DNA of 64,000 nucleotides. Source: Podospora pseudocomata. Its lineage: Eukaryota; Ascomycota; Sordariomycetes; Sordariales; Podosporaceae. The notes beneath the pieces are model-generated. The model searched no databases, was not told the origin of the DNA, and saw only the letters and a program-made list of their open reading frames with translations. The stretch is from positions 62,001 through 126,000 of the forward strand of contig NC_085889.1 of NCBI RefSeq assembly GCF_035222375.1, written 5' to 3'. A program made the position numbers and the translations under genes. Below, piece by piece: positions 31,682 through 41,332 of this stretch; positions within the stretch are counted from its first letter, which is position 1, and each line of letters starts with the position of its first letter.

Positions 31682-33186
31682 ATGCCTACCCCGAAGAATG
31701 ATCGCGAGTCGCGCGACCACAGTCGAGGCGGTCACGTCAACTCAAGAGGTAGTACTCGGCGCCCTCAGGTGTTGAATGCGGTATGTCTTGACTTATGGTA
31801 AATCCTACCATTACGCTAACACTGTAGTAGGCAGTTCCATCAAGAAGACGGGTTATTCCGCCTATTAGATCGCCACGGATGCGTGCCGACCTGTTGGCAG
31901 CAGCGCAGGAAGCCCAGGCATCTGCGGCTGAGAATGTCGCAATGGAGGCACCGGTTACCGAAACCACGGCCGTTCAGGTTCAGACAGGCCCCGGCGTGGC
32001 ATCAAGCACGTCTGGACAGAACGAAGCATCGGGGTCCCCATCTGTCCGCGAGCCTTCAGATCCGGACCCGGCTTCTCAGCAAGTCCAAATCTGGACTGGC
32101 AGCCTGTCTGAGGGTGTGAGGCAGGTCACGATGCTGGTCACCAAATCCAAGCCCGGCAGAACCGACGTCAGCGCGGACCAGCTCAAGCTCTATCAGGAGT
32201 CGGCGAGAGCCTTCTTCTGGTGGCTGGAGTTCGATGCCGTGGTCAGGCCGTCGTTCACCGATGTCCATCACCTCGACCAGGTCATGAACTTAGTCCGCAA
32301 TTCAACAAACCTAGGCATTCCTGCTGACATCAAAGAGGCGGCAAATGCGGTTCGTTTGAGGTTTGAGGAAGACAACTGGGGCCAAGGCGACGAGGGCTAT
32401 GCTAGTGACGTTAGCACCGACGTGGACGCGGGTCAGTCTCGTATTGTCTCACCCCGCTCTCCGGGGCGAGCGTCAAGCGGCGGAAACAGGGTAGTCGGTG
32501 TCAGTGTCATCCCTCAGCCTCCCGTCAATCACCCAATCTACGGCAAAGGCGGAATCATGCACGGCGTGGTTTGCTACCGAAGCCCCAAAAAAGGTCCGAC
32601 GTACAAGCTGAACCCGGCCTACAAGCACGAAAAGGTCAATGCCGCGTTTATTGGAGAGGGCCATTTGACCCCTGGTGATTGGTGGCCTTTCCAGCTGGTA
32701 GCACTTTTCCACGGGGCGCATGGAAGAAGCCAGGGGGGGATCTTCGGCTCGGCGTCGATGGGAGTCTATTCGATCGTCATATCCGGCCGCAACAACAAGT
32801 ATCATGAGATTGACAAGGATGATGGTGAGGTTTTGTATTACTCCACGGACAACATGGGGGTAGCCACCATATCGGTCGGTACTCAGGCTCTCAACAGGTC
32901 GATTGACACCAGGCAGCCTGTGAGAGTCCTCCGTGGCCAAGGTCAGACCGGCAGAGGCTGGGCTCCTGAATGTGGGATTCGCTACGATGGACTGTACCGA
33001 GTTATTGGGAAGAAATTGGTGCCGACAAGGAATGGCGAAGAGTGGTTCCGGTATACGTTGCGCCGTGAAGCAGGCCAGCGGGATCTTCGCGAGATTGTGG
33101 GAAGCTCACCAACTCTGCAGCAGAGGAACGACTACCTGAGGATTCGAGACGCCTACCCTGGCGTAGCCCGAGGAGTATGTGAATAA
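31682..33186 (+). CDS. stand-alone SRA-YDG domain protein (methylated-DNA reader family)
   Basis: Exon 1 (31682-31780) and exon 2 (31831-33186) with a 50 nt intron (GTATGT...GCTAAC...TAG) give 484 residues. The N-terminal 120 residues are basic and then Ala/Ser-rich; a helical region follows (about 120-225). The SRA domain spans about 300-450. Its signatures are HGRSQGGIFG, GVYSIVISG, DKDDGEVLYYS, RQPVRVLRG, APECGIRYDGLYRV and FRYTLRRE. These match blocks of UHRF1/SUVH SRA domains, which flip 5-methylcytosine out of DNA. RING, Tudor, PHD and SET domains are absent. The canonical GGIHG has Phe for His. The gene is intact although it lies between a solo LTR and a transposon. Binding to methyl-C is inferred from family. 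Confidence 0.88.
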
Positions 33187-33429
33187 GTAGAAGTGTTGTT
33201 TTAAAGTGTGTTGGTATTTTGGAGTGATGACTGGGTGGCGAGCTTGAGGCAAAACGAAACAACTGATGATGGAAACAGACTCGACATGCAAGGCTTGCAG
33301 GAAAAGCAATGAGTACCTAGTTGGAACTGCAATGATTTTAGCTTTGCCTGTTATATACCTAGCTACTTACTAGTAGCCTGCGCAGAGTAATAAACATGTG
33401 TTGATTTATATATTTACTAACGTACATTA

Positions 33430-33473
33430 ACGTACATTATAAGCGAGTCGCGCATATAAGCGAGTCGCGCACT
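33430..33473 (+). repeat. left terminal inverted repeat, doubled 17 bp motif
   Basis: The 44 bp are identical to the inverse of the right end. Inside, TATAAGCGAGTCGCGCA occurs twice in immediate succession (33438-33454 and 33455-33471), a likely paired transposase-binding site. Confidence 0.95.
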
Positions 33474-33704
33474 CTCTGTTACCCTACCACAACTATCCTC
33501 AATTACACAACCACAACACTAGGAAACTACAATAACTGAATCAGAAACAGATGAATCAGATGATTCTGCAGCCTCCTGGCATGTACGTGCATTATGGCCA
33601 GGCTTGCCGCACACACCACAGCACCGAACCTTCGTACGAGCTCCCCTGCATTACCGCCATCCTGCTGCGTTTCTTGCGCTGCCTCCCCACCCACGGCCTT
33701 CTGG

Positions 33705-35190
33705 TCAAGTATATCCTTTGCATCTTGCACAGTAAGTGATCCTCCGAGCCGCACACGTGTTTTTGGCTCTCCGGCGCTTACTTAGTGCCTCGTTGGCCTT
33801 GCGGAGTGAAGTGTTCTCTGCACGAAGGAGAGCCACCTGGTGCATCACAGCCATTGTACTCTTAGCAAGCTGGTCCACAGCAGCCAACATTGAAGTCGGG
33901 GAGCTATTTTGATGGTTGGCAATGCGAGTCTTGATAAGCGTTGACTGCGAGTCAGCTTCTCGGGGGTTGTGTGGTGTCTGGAAGACCCAAGGTTGTGCAG
34001 TGCCGGGCCGTGAGTTTGGAGGTGTTGGCGTACGAAGCTTTACATCTAGCTTGGAAAGCACCCTCTCTGGATCGTACGGCGCAAGGCCAGCACCTGCAAA
34101 GCCACCCTGTATATTCTTCTCTGTTATAGAGGCAAAAAAGGCCTCGCGGAAGGCACAGAGGAACTCGAGCTTGCTTACGTGGTTGATATGCATGCGCATC
34201 AAGTCCTCGATCTGGCGGCCGTACGCCTGCTTCAATGGCCCCAAGCAGCCGACATCGAGTGGCTGGAGGTAGTGTGAAGAATGCGGAGGCATGCAGAGCG
34301 TGATGATGTTGTTCTGCTGGCAGTAGCGCTCAAATTCAGTCGAGTGGTGGCTTTCGTGGCCGTCGAGGATCAACAACCGGTATTTGCCCTTTGTGCGGGA
34401 CGCTGTGTGATAGTCGAAGTGCTTGATTCAATCTAGGCCTACCGGATTGGTAGTCCAGCCATTATCGGTGGTTGCGATGCGCCAGGTAGACGGTAGGTTG
34501 CACTCGGTGTACCAGTTAGCAAGGTGGTACTGTGCGGCCAAGATGATGAAGGGAGGGATAGCCCAGCCGAGGGCATTGACTCCCTGGATCACCGTTGCCC
34601 ATTCGCGGTTGCCAGGCTGGGCCAGTTTCGCCTTGCTAAGGCCGTCTGAGGTCGTAACTACCATGCCCGCGAAGATAATACCCATCATGAACCCAGTCTC
34701 GTCGAAGTTGTAGACATCGTCATCCACAATACCGTACTTGGCCTTGGTGTTCCCGCACAAGCGTGAACCACTCGCTGATGACCTTTGATCCTCGCACTTG
34801 GCCCTCTGGTAGTCGTATCTACGTGTAAAACGCGTACGGAGCTGTGGCTGGCGTTTGACGAAGTTGTGTGCCCAGAGCTTGCCAACAGGGGGGCGCGTCG
34901 CGTACGCGTAGCAGTTGGTTGGCCATATCTTCCACACCACGCAATCTTGGTGGAAAAGCTCGCGCACATAGCTCAATAACGTATTGAATAATAGCATCCT
35001 CTTCTGATTGAGTGAGCTTCTTCGAATTGGGCGTGGTGTCGCGTCGTGCAGGCCGGCCAGCGCGTCGGTCACGGAGGGTTGATGGTGGTACATTATAGAG
35101 CTTAGCTGCGGCTCTGAGGCGTAATTTTTCGTCCTTTTGGAGAGCTTCAAGGGCTAAGATTACCCTCGCTTCCTTTAAAGTAGGTGGCAT
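33705..35190 (-). pseudogene. pogo-type transposase, inactivated
   Basis: From the ATG at 35190 the frame encodes an HTH_psq/CENPB-like N-terminus (LRLRAAAKLYNVPPSTLRDR) and then a CENPB-type linker. The DDE domain shows YNFDETGFMMG (first Asp), ATTDNGWTTNPVGLD and LLILDGHESHHS (second Asp), then PPHSSHYLQPLDVG. A Leu-rich coiled coil and a CxxC-bearing tail close it. A one-base shift in a C run lies near 34888. A pair of compensating shifts lies around 34755-34800. A TGA at 34428, where TGG (Trp) is expected, splits the DDE domain. The TGG-to-TGA change is RIP-compatible. Confidence 0.85.
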
Positions 35191-35245
35191 GTTGGGTTGT
35201 AGAGAAAAATGATGTTAAGTGTAGAGAGAACGCGTCGCAATGGCC

Positions 35246-35289
35246 AGTGCGCGACTCGCTTATATGCGCGACTCGCTTATAATGTACGT
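35246..35289 (-). repeat. right terminal inverted repeat
   Basis: Exact inverse of 33430-33473, with the same doubled 17 bp motif. Confidence 0.95.
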
Positions 35290-35895
35290 TAAGTTATCTC
35301 TTTTCTAGCGTGTATAAACGCCCTAAGTGATTTGTTGGGGGGGTCTACCCCTGACCCTCTGAGCCCTTGAAGCTTAAGGTACCTAGGAAAATTGTCTGAC
35401 ACAGATGATGACTTTCAGAGGCCTTGAGGGCAGCCTTCACGTGATTCCTATGGGACTAACATTGGTCTTCCTCAGGCGCACCTTCCCAAACTGCCGGTAA
35501 CGTTTGAATCTGTCCCCAATCGTGAAAAAACCGTCCGAACTCTCTGCATGGTCGTCCCAACTTGTGTCACCCTTGGTATTGGAATACAATAATGACATTA
35601 TCAAAGTATGGAAGAAGTATGGTATGCACAGAAATGAAAACTGCCTGCGCGAGTTTGGGCCATAGTCGTCAGTCTTCTACAAGCCTTGGGGCAGAGCAAA
35701 TGGGGCAGGGACACCTTCAAATGGCCCAAGAGTGGGCTTGCTTAGAAAGACTCTCAGTGTGGGAAAGATACCTAATCCTTGGGCCGATCTGCAATCCCAT
35801 TGGCTAGGTAGGTCATTTGAATAAACAGCATGGTCAAGCGAGGGGATACGTCCAGCTTCAATTCAGTTTCATTGCTCTGAATTGCTATTGCCGTA
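35290..35895. other. intergenic right of the transposon
   Basis: Host-like spacer leading into the broken F-box gene; it contains a run of G at about 35336-35342. No feature was recognised. Confidence 0.4.
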
Positions 35896-37996
35896 GTGTA
35901 CCATCTTCTACCACCTGCAACATGGCGTCTACGACGCTCCAGGCTTCGGAATAGTCTATTTCGATGGCAGCCGACAGTCATTTTAGCCCGCACACCTCGT
36001 GCGGCCGATCCTCATTTGCCATCATTCTCTCGGTTGGCCGATGAGTTTGTCTTACACATCATCGAGATTGTCCATGACAGCAGTCCACAGGATTTAGTCA
36101 ATGTTGCTCTGGTCTGCTCCGATCTCTATGTCAAGGCTCGATGCCTCCAACACCGCCTCCTCGCTCTTGACTTCCCCAGGCACACCAAGATTACGCTGAC
36201 AAGTCTCATCTTCGAGATTTGGAGCGAGGACAACTCACCTGGCCGCGTGGTGGCTCACCATTTACAATACATGCAACGCATCGACCTCTTGTCTGCCATT
36301 CGCACACTCGACGTCTCCATCCCCAGTGTTGGGGGAGAACCTCTCTCAGTGCAACCAATAGCCCGCGCCAACAAAACACGACAGTGGAAGTTCCTCCTAA
36401 ATCCCAAGACACCAAGCCAGGACCCAGGAATGGATCAAATGGTGAAAAGGTACCCGATCTGGCCCCTCGCCTTCGGCCAGTATTATCCCAATCCATCATG
36501 CCTATCGTCAACCCCTCTCATCAACTCGATGCCACATCTGCGGGACATCCACTGGCATTGCCGGCACGTCCACAGCGCCCTCCCCTCCCAGATACTTTGT
36601 CCTCCCTCATAACCAATTCCAAAAGCCCCCCCATCAACCTTCACCTCTCCATCACCACCAGAGACGACCGACGTCCCAACCCACGCCTCCTCCAGCTCCT
36701 CTCCCAGCTCTTGACCTACCCGCTCACCTCGAACTTGACCTCACTTAAAATCAACATAACCTACTACACCCAAAACTACACCCGCTAAATCCTTCACCCC
36801 CTAAAAGCCATCCTCTGTTACGCTCCTAATTTGCAAAAGCTTTCTCTCGACATCTGGTACCACCGCGGCGCCAGCGGCCCGGGCACTCTAGACGAGAAAT
36901 ACTTTGGCTTCGGCTTCACATCAGCCGAAAACTTGCCACCAAAAGGCTAAAGCATCTTACAATCCACGTCTACCCATTTGGCCGCCCTGCCGTGGCAGGC
37001 GAATCAAATTGGAACACCGAGGGCTATCCACCAAATACATCCCCGGAGGTCGACTACTGGGCCAGAGAATTCTACTGGGGAGCACTGGAGACGCTCCAGC
37101 TGTTGGACGTGGGGTGGATGGGGACAGACAAGATATTGGCCAGCGTGGAACTATCAGGCAAGCTGGGGACCTTGAGAGAGCTGAAGCTGGATGGGTTGTA
37201 CGGACCTGGGATGAGGCCCTCGCAAGTGGAGGGCTCGGCTGACAGAGGCTATGTTGAAGGGATCTGGGGTTTCTTGCGGTACTTGCCACAGAGAAGACTG
37301 GAGCACATCAGTTTGCCATTTGTAGGGGGAGATGTTATTCCAGTGGAGGCAGTTACGTGGTTTGGAAACACATTGACGAGACTGGGTATCACACGTTTTG
37401 CAGTGACAGAAGATGATCTCTGGGTTTTGGGGAGCGACCTGCCGCGGTTGCGGGAGCTGAGGATTTGGTGGGAGAGGCAACACGGCCAGTCGGATCATGG
37501 CGATGGCGGTGAGGGCAGATGGCCGGAAACAACGTTTGGTGTGCTGGCTGATGCAGGCAACTTTCCGTCTTTGCGAGATTTGCACCTCACCTTTGAACTT
37601 GGGTTCAAAGAAAAGCAGATACAGCCGCCGTTGACCGAGAGGATACATGGTGGTCGTCGCAGTGGTCATAAAACCCCTTCTCTGCAGCAGGTACATTTGT
37701 CCACCGGAGAACTTCCAAAGAGGAGGAATGACCCAAGCCGCTTTCGAGGCTTCCTGGATGCCGAAGAGAGAGCAAAGGCCTCTGCTAAGAACGCAATGAG
37801 CTTTGTATACTCCCCACATCTTGATTCCGGAGGAGTGAAAATGAAATGTCCAGTCGGGGATCATGGAAACCGAAAGATTCACGAATTAGAAGACAAGGCA
37901 GTGGCAATCTTGGAAATAGAGGGCGAAAAGGCGGCCATGGGAGATAAATATTGGGCCCTTGAAGCCGCACTCAAGGGTCCCCAGTGGGGTGATTAA
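35896..37996 (+). pseudogene. F-box/leucine-rich protein gene, disrupted
   Basis: The first frame (35896-36612) has an F-box (SRLADEFVLHIIEIVHD...LVNVALVCSDLY). Leucine-rich-like sequence follows in a second frame (PDTLSSLITNSKSPPINLHL, LQKLSLDIWYH) up to about 36943. A third frame runs through LKHLTIHVYPFG, LETLQLLDVGW and LRELRIWWE to the stop at 37996. The joins need a shift near 36585 and another in the AAAA run near 36942, and the middle frame carries a TAA at 36786 where CAA would keep it open. No GT-AG introns explain these. It looks like a recently dead F-box substrate adaptor. Sequencing error at the two runs is an alternative, but the TAA argues against that alone. Confidence 0.65.
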
Positions 37997-38026
37997 CGAG
38001 GGCAATTATACCACATGACAGGTCCT

Positions 38027-39781
38027 TCAGAGGCGCGCCCGGACATTGCTCGCCTTGCTGATATCGTAGCCCAGTTCTTCTGCAATGCCTAGGCCGGCCG
38101 CCCTTCCAGAAAAGATGCACCCGCCCAAAAAGGTCCCCTCCAGACTGTTGTAGCCGTGCACGCCTCCACCTCCAAATCCGGCGACCTCTCCTGCAGCATA
38201 CAAACCCTTGAAGACGCTGCCATCAGCCTTCATCACTTGGCTCTTCAAGTTTGTTTCAATACCGCCCAGTGTCTTTCTTGTCAACAGGTTCATACGGACT
38301 GCAATGAGAGGCCCGCTTTTCTTCTTGTCCAACAGCTTGTGCGGTGGCGCAATGCGGCTGCGCTTATCGGGCCAGTAGGTTCTCGCCGAGTTGATGAGCA
38401 TGGTCTGGGCATCCTTGGAGAAGGGGTTGTCGAACTGGCTGTCTCGGGTCTCGACCACGTCCTTGATCTTCTGGTAGTCGAGGGGCACGCCTCCCGGGAT
38501 CTTGGCCACTAGCTGGTTCATTCCCTCCACCAAGTCCTCCAGATTGTCCTTAACTACAAAGTCGACACCATGCTTGACGAAGTTTTGCACGGGAACGGTG
38601 CCCTTCTTGGAAAGAACGCGCTGTGTCAAGACACCCCAGACAGACTTTCCAGTAACATCTGGGTTTTGTTCCGACCCTGACAGGGCAAACTCGCGCGCAA
38701 CGATAGCCTGGTCGGTGATAAACCAAGTATAGTCGTGACCGGTGGAGCAAATATACTTGAGCGTGCCGAGGGTGTCACAGCCAGGGAAGAGGTGGTTGGG
38801 CAGCCGCTTGCCGTTGGCATCGAGCCACAGAGACGATGGTGCAGGCAGCACACGAATCCCGTGGCCAGGCCAAATGGGGTTCCAGTTTGCCAACCCTTCT
38901 GTGTAATGCCACATGCGATCCCGGTTGATGATGTTCGCGCCGGCACTTTCTGTAATGTCGATCATCCTCCCGTCAACATGATGCGGCACCCCAATGACAA
39001 AGTTTTGGGGGACCTTGGGGCCCAGTCTGTCGACGGGCCACGCGGCTTTCACCTTGTCAACATTTCCACCGATGCCCCCCGATGTGACGAGGACGGCAGC
39101 TCCGTGAATCTCAAATTGGTCGACTACGGTTCTTGACGACTTGACACCTCGAGGAGAGTTGTCCTCTTCGAGTATACTTCCCTTCACACCCACTGCTCTC
39201 CCTGTAAGCTCATCCAAAATAATCTCGTCGACACGGTGTCGGTGTCTGAACTCGATGGTCCCCTTCTTGGCGGCCTTCTTCACTGGCTCGGCAAAGACCC
39301 TAACAACCTCAGGGCCAGTCCCCCAAGTCAAATGGAATCTGGGCACCGAGTTTCCATGACCATCTGCTCGTCCATCACCTCTTTCAGCCCAGCCAACGTT
39401 CACCAAGAACCCCAGTCCTCGAGCTTTGACATAGTCCTCCATTTCATCAGTAGCGAAATTGACGAATGCCTCCGCCCACTTTCGTGGCCAGTAATCCTCC
39501 TTCTCGCGGTCAAACTGGGCCGAGTTGAACCAGTCCTTCATTGCCAGCTCTCTGGAATCCTTGATGCCCATTCTTCGTTGGTAGGAAGAGTCGACGCAGA
39601 AGATGCCTCCCAAAGACCAAAACGCTTGGCCGCCAACATTGTTTGCGTTTTCTTGATCGAGGAGAAGGACGGGAATGCGAAGACGGGAGAGCTCAAAGGC
39701 AGCGACGAGACCGGCGAGGCCTGCGCCGACAATAATGACGGGCTTTTGGGCCTTGCCCGCGGACGGGTGTCGTTTGGGCAT
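38027..39781 (-). CDS. FAD-dependent dehydrogenase (ketosteroid-dehydrogenase/fumarate-reductase-like), peroxisomal-type tail
   Basis: A single exon of 584 residues from the ATG at 39781 (MPKRHPSAGK); an upstream in-frame ATG at 39997 gives an unlikely leader. The Rossmann dinucleotide site VIIVGAGLAGLVAAFELSR opens the FAD_binding_2 domain. It is followed by GGQAFWSLGGIF and VLVTSGGIGGN, and the C-terminal FAD motif GLYAAGEVAGFGGGGVHGYN...GTFLGGCIFSGRAAG. This pattern matches the FAD-binding dehydrogenases common in actinobacteria and fungi, relatives of 3-ketosteroid delta1-dehydrogenase; the true substrate is unknown. The protein ends -ARL, a consensus type 1 peroxisomal signal. The stop is only 30 nt from that of the convergent F-box pseudogene. 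Confidence 0.88.
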   Translation of the reverse strand: MPKRHPSAGKAQKPVIIVGAGLAGLVAAFELSRLRIPVLLLDQENANNVGGQAFWSLGGIFCVDSSYQRRMGIKDSRELAMKDWFNSAQFDREKEDYWPRKWAEAFVNFATDEMEDYVKARGLGFLVNVGWAERGDGRADGHGNSVPRFHLTWGTGPEVVRVFAEPVKKAAKKGTIEFRHRHRVDEIILDELTGRAVGVKGSILEEDNSPRGVKSSRTVVDQFEIHGAAVLVTSGGIGGNVDKVKAAWPVDRLGPKVPQNFVIGVPHHVDGRMIDITESAGANIINRDRMWHYTEGLANWNPIWPGHGIRVLPAPSSLWLDANGKRLPNHLFPGCDTLGTLKYICSTGHDYTWFITDQAIVAREFALSGSEQNPDVTGKSVWGVLTQRVLSKKGTVPVQNFVKHGVDFVVKDNLEDLVEGMNQLVAKIPGGVPLDYQKIKDVVETRDSQFDNPFSKDAQTMLINSARTYWPDKRSRIAPPHKLLDKKKSGPLIAVRMNLLTRKTLGGIETNLKSQVMKADGSVFKGLYAAGEVAGFGGGGVHGYNSLEGTFLGGCIFSGRAAGLGIAEELGYDISKASNVRARL

Positions 39782-41332
39782 TGTCGTTGGAGAGGGGTGG
39801 TTGGGTTGACGGGATGAAGTTATCGAGCAATTGTCGAAGAGGAGATACTCGGATCGCTCGGAATGGGTGTATCGGGGCAAAGCAGTGCTTGGAGGCGGTG
39901 TCAGCTCGGTTCGTTCGGTTGGATTCGGCACCGACGCTGGAATCTGGTCTGAATTTGTAGTGTAAGCACTGGCAATGGCGACTGAGAAGAATAACAAAGG
40001 ACAAGACCAAGCATATGCTCAGGAAGGGCCGAGCAGGATTAAGACTGGTAGCCCCATGGCGGCGTCACGCGCGGTGCAACGCCAAGATTCAAGCCAGCCT
40101 CGGTTCGTTTGACTGATGGCAACGGATGGGCGTGGTGCGATTCAAGGTCCAACATCCCCCGCGTTGCGACGGTTGACGATTGCCAGCGCTGCTGGCTCTC
40201 AGTCGGGTGTGACATGGACCAGGGTTAGGGTCGTACCCCAGTTCTGCCCCTTGCTATACCCCGCTTCCCCGCATTCCGCCTGGAGCTGCCAAGTCAGTCA
40301 GTCTCTCGGAGAGTCCACTCTGGATATTCTTACTCCAACGACTGTTCATCTTTTTTTGATTAGAAGTGCTTTCATTGCCTGGAATCGCCGACATGTCTTC
40401 ACGCTTATAACAGCAAAAGGTCTCTACGATAACTTTCTCTCTGGTGATGAGCAAGAATTGGTGAGTCTACGCTCCGCTCCTGCAAGAAATCACTGACCGA
40501 GATGCAAGCAGACCGTCACCGTTGTATCCAACTTTACACCTCCGCCAAGAACTCATGATGCAACTCCTCATTGCAACCCACACGACTGGAAAGACGGACA
40601 CTTGCAGTTAACGTCTTTGACGACTGCGATATCTTGCAAAAACACCATAGTGCTCACGAACAGCCACGACTATCCAGGTCTCTCAATCGCAAGGCTGGCG
40701 ATGGGAACCATACCTACCCACTGCCACTACCACTGCACCACAACAAGATGGCATAACACAAACACACCTCGATGATAACTCCTCGGGGTAATCCACAGAT
40801 CCAAGAACTACTCCTCCTTCTCGCCCGTCAGGGTCCATGTGAAGGGAAATGCCGGTCGCTGTGGTCTAGGCCAGTAACCCCCCTGAATGGCTGTGCCGCA
40901 GCAACATATTAAGCTCACTTCTGGGTGCAACCGTCGTGGCCACTCATAATCGAGACGGATGTTGATCGTTACATCTTGTCTACAGAACCGCGGCCAATCA
41001 TGGGGCAAGACCGCTCGGTGAAAGAACCAGCTGAAGACCCCCCGCCGTTGCGGTGCGGCATTGAACCCCGATGACACCCTTTTACCGGTAAGTATAGTAC
41101 GTGCATTATCTGAGAACAGGGTGAGATGCGTATTTTCTGCCTGTCGGTATTCTAGATGACCCGCAAGGAGATCTCTGTCCCTTTTCGAGAAGATCGAAGC
41201 CTTGTCTGGAAGGCTCGTTATATAGCACTGACCCCATCATTCATGGCAAACCCGATCGTCGTCACCCTCGTGGTCCTCCCCGGCTAACTGATTTGCCTAT
41301 CTACCTCAAATTGATTTGTTCCCTCCATCACC
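39782..41332. other. divergent intergenic region, 1.55 kb
   Basis: Promoters of the FAD dehydrogenase and the DUF3176-like gene. Short frames on both strands are without motifs. No RNA gene was seen. Confidence 0.4.

Larger units (their letters stand above)
33430..35289 (-). mobile_element. Tc1/mariner superfamily, pogo/Fot1-type DNA transposon, complete ends
   Basis: The element is 1860 bp, the usual size for Fot1/Pot2 elements. It has perfect 44 bp terminal inverted repeats starting ACGTACATTATAAGCG and is flanked by TA on both sides (33428-33429 and 35290-35291), the expected target duplication. The transposase reading direction is minus. The ends look intact while the coding region is broken, so it could move only with help from another copy. 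Confidence 0.95.
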
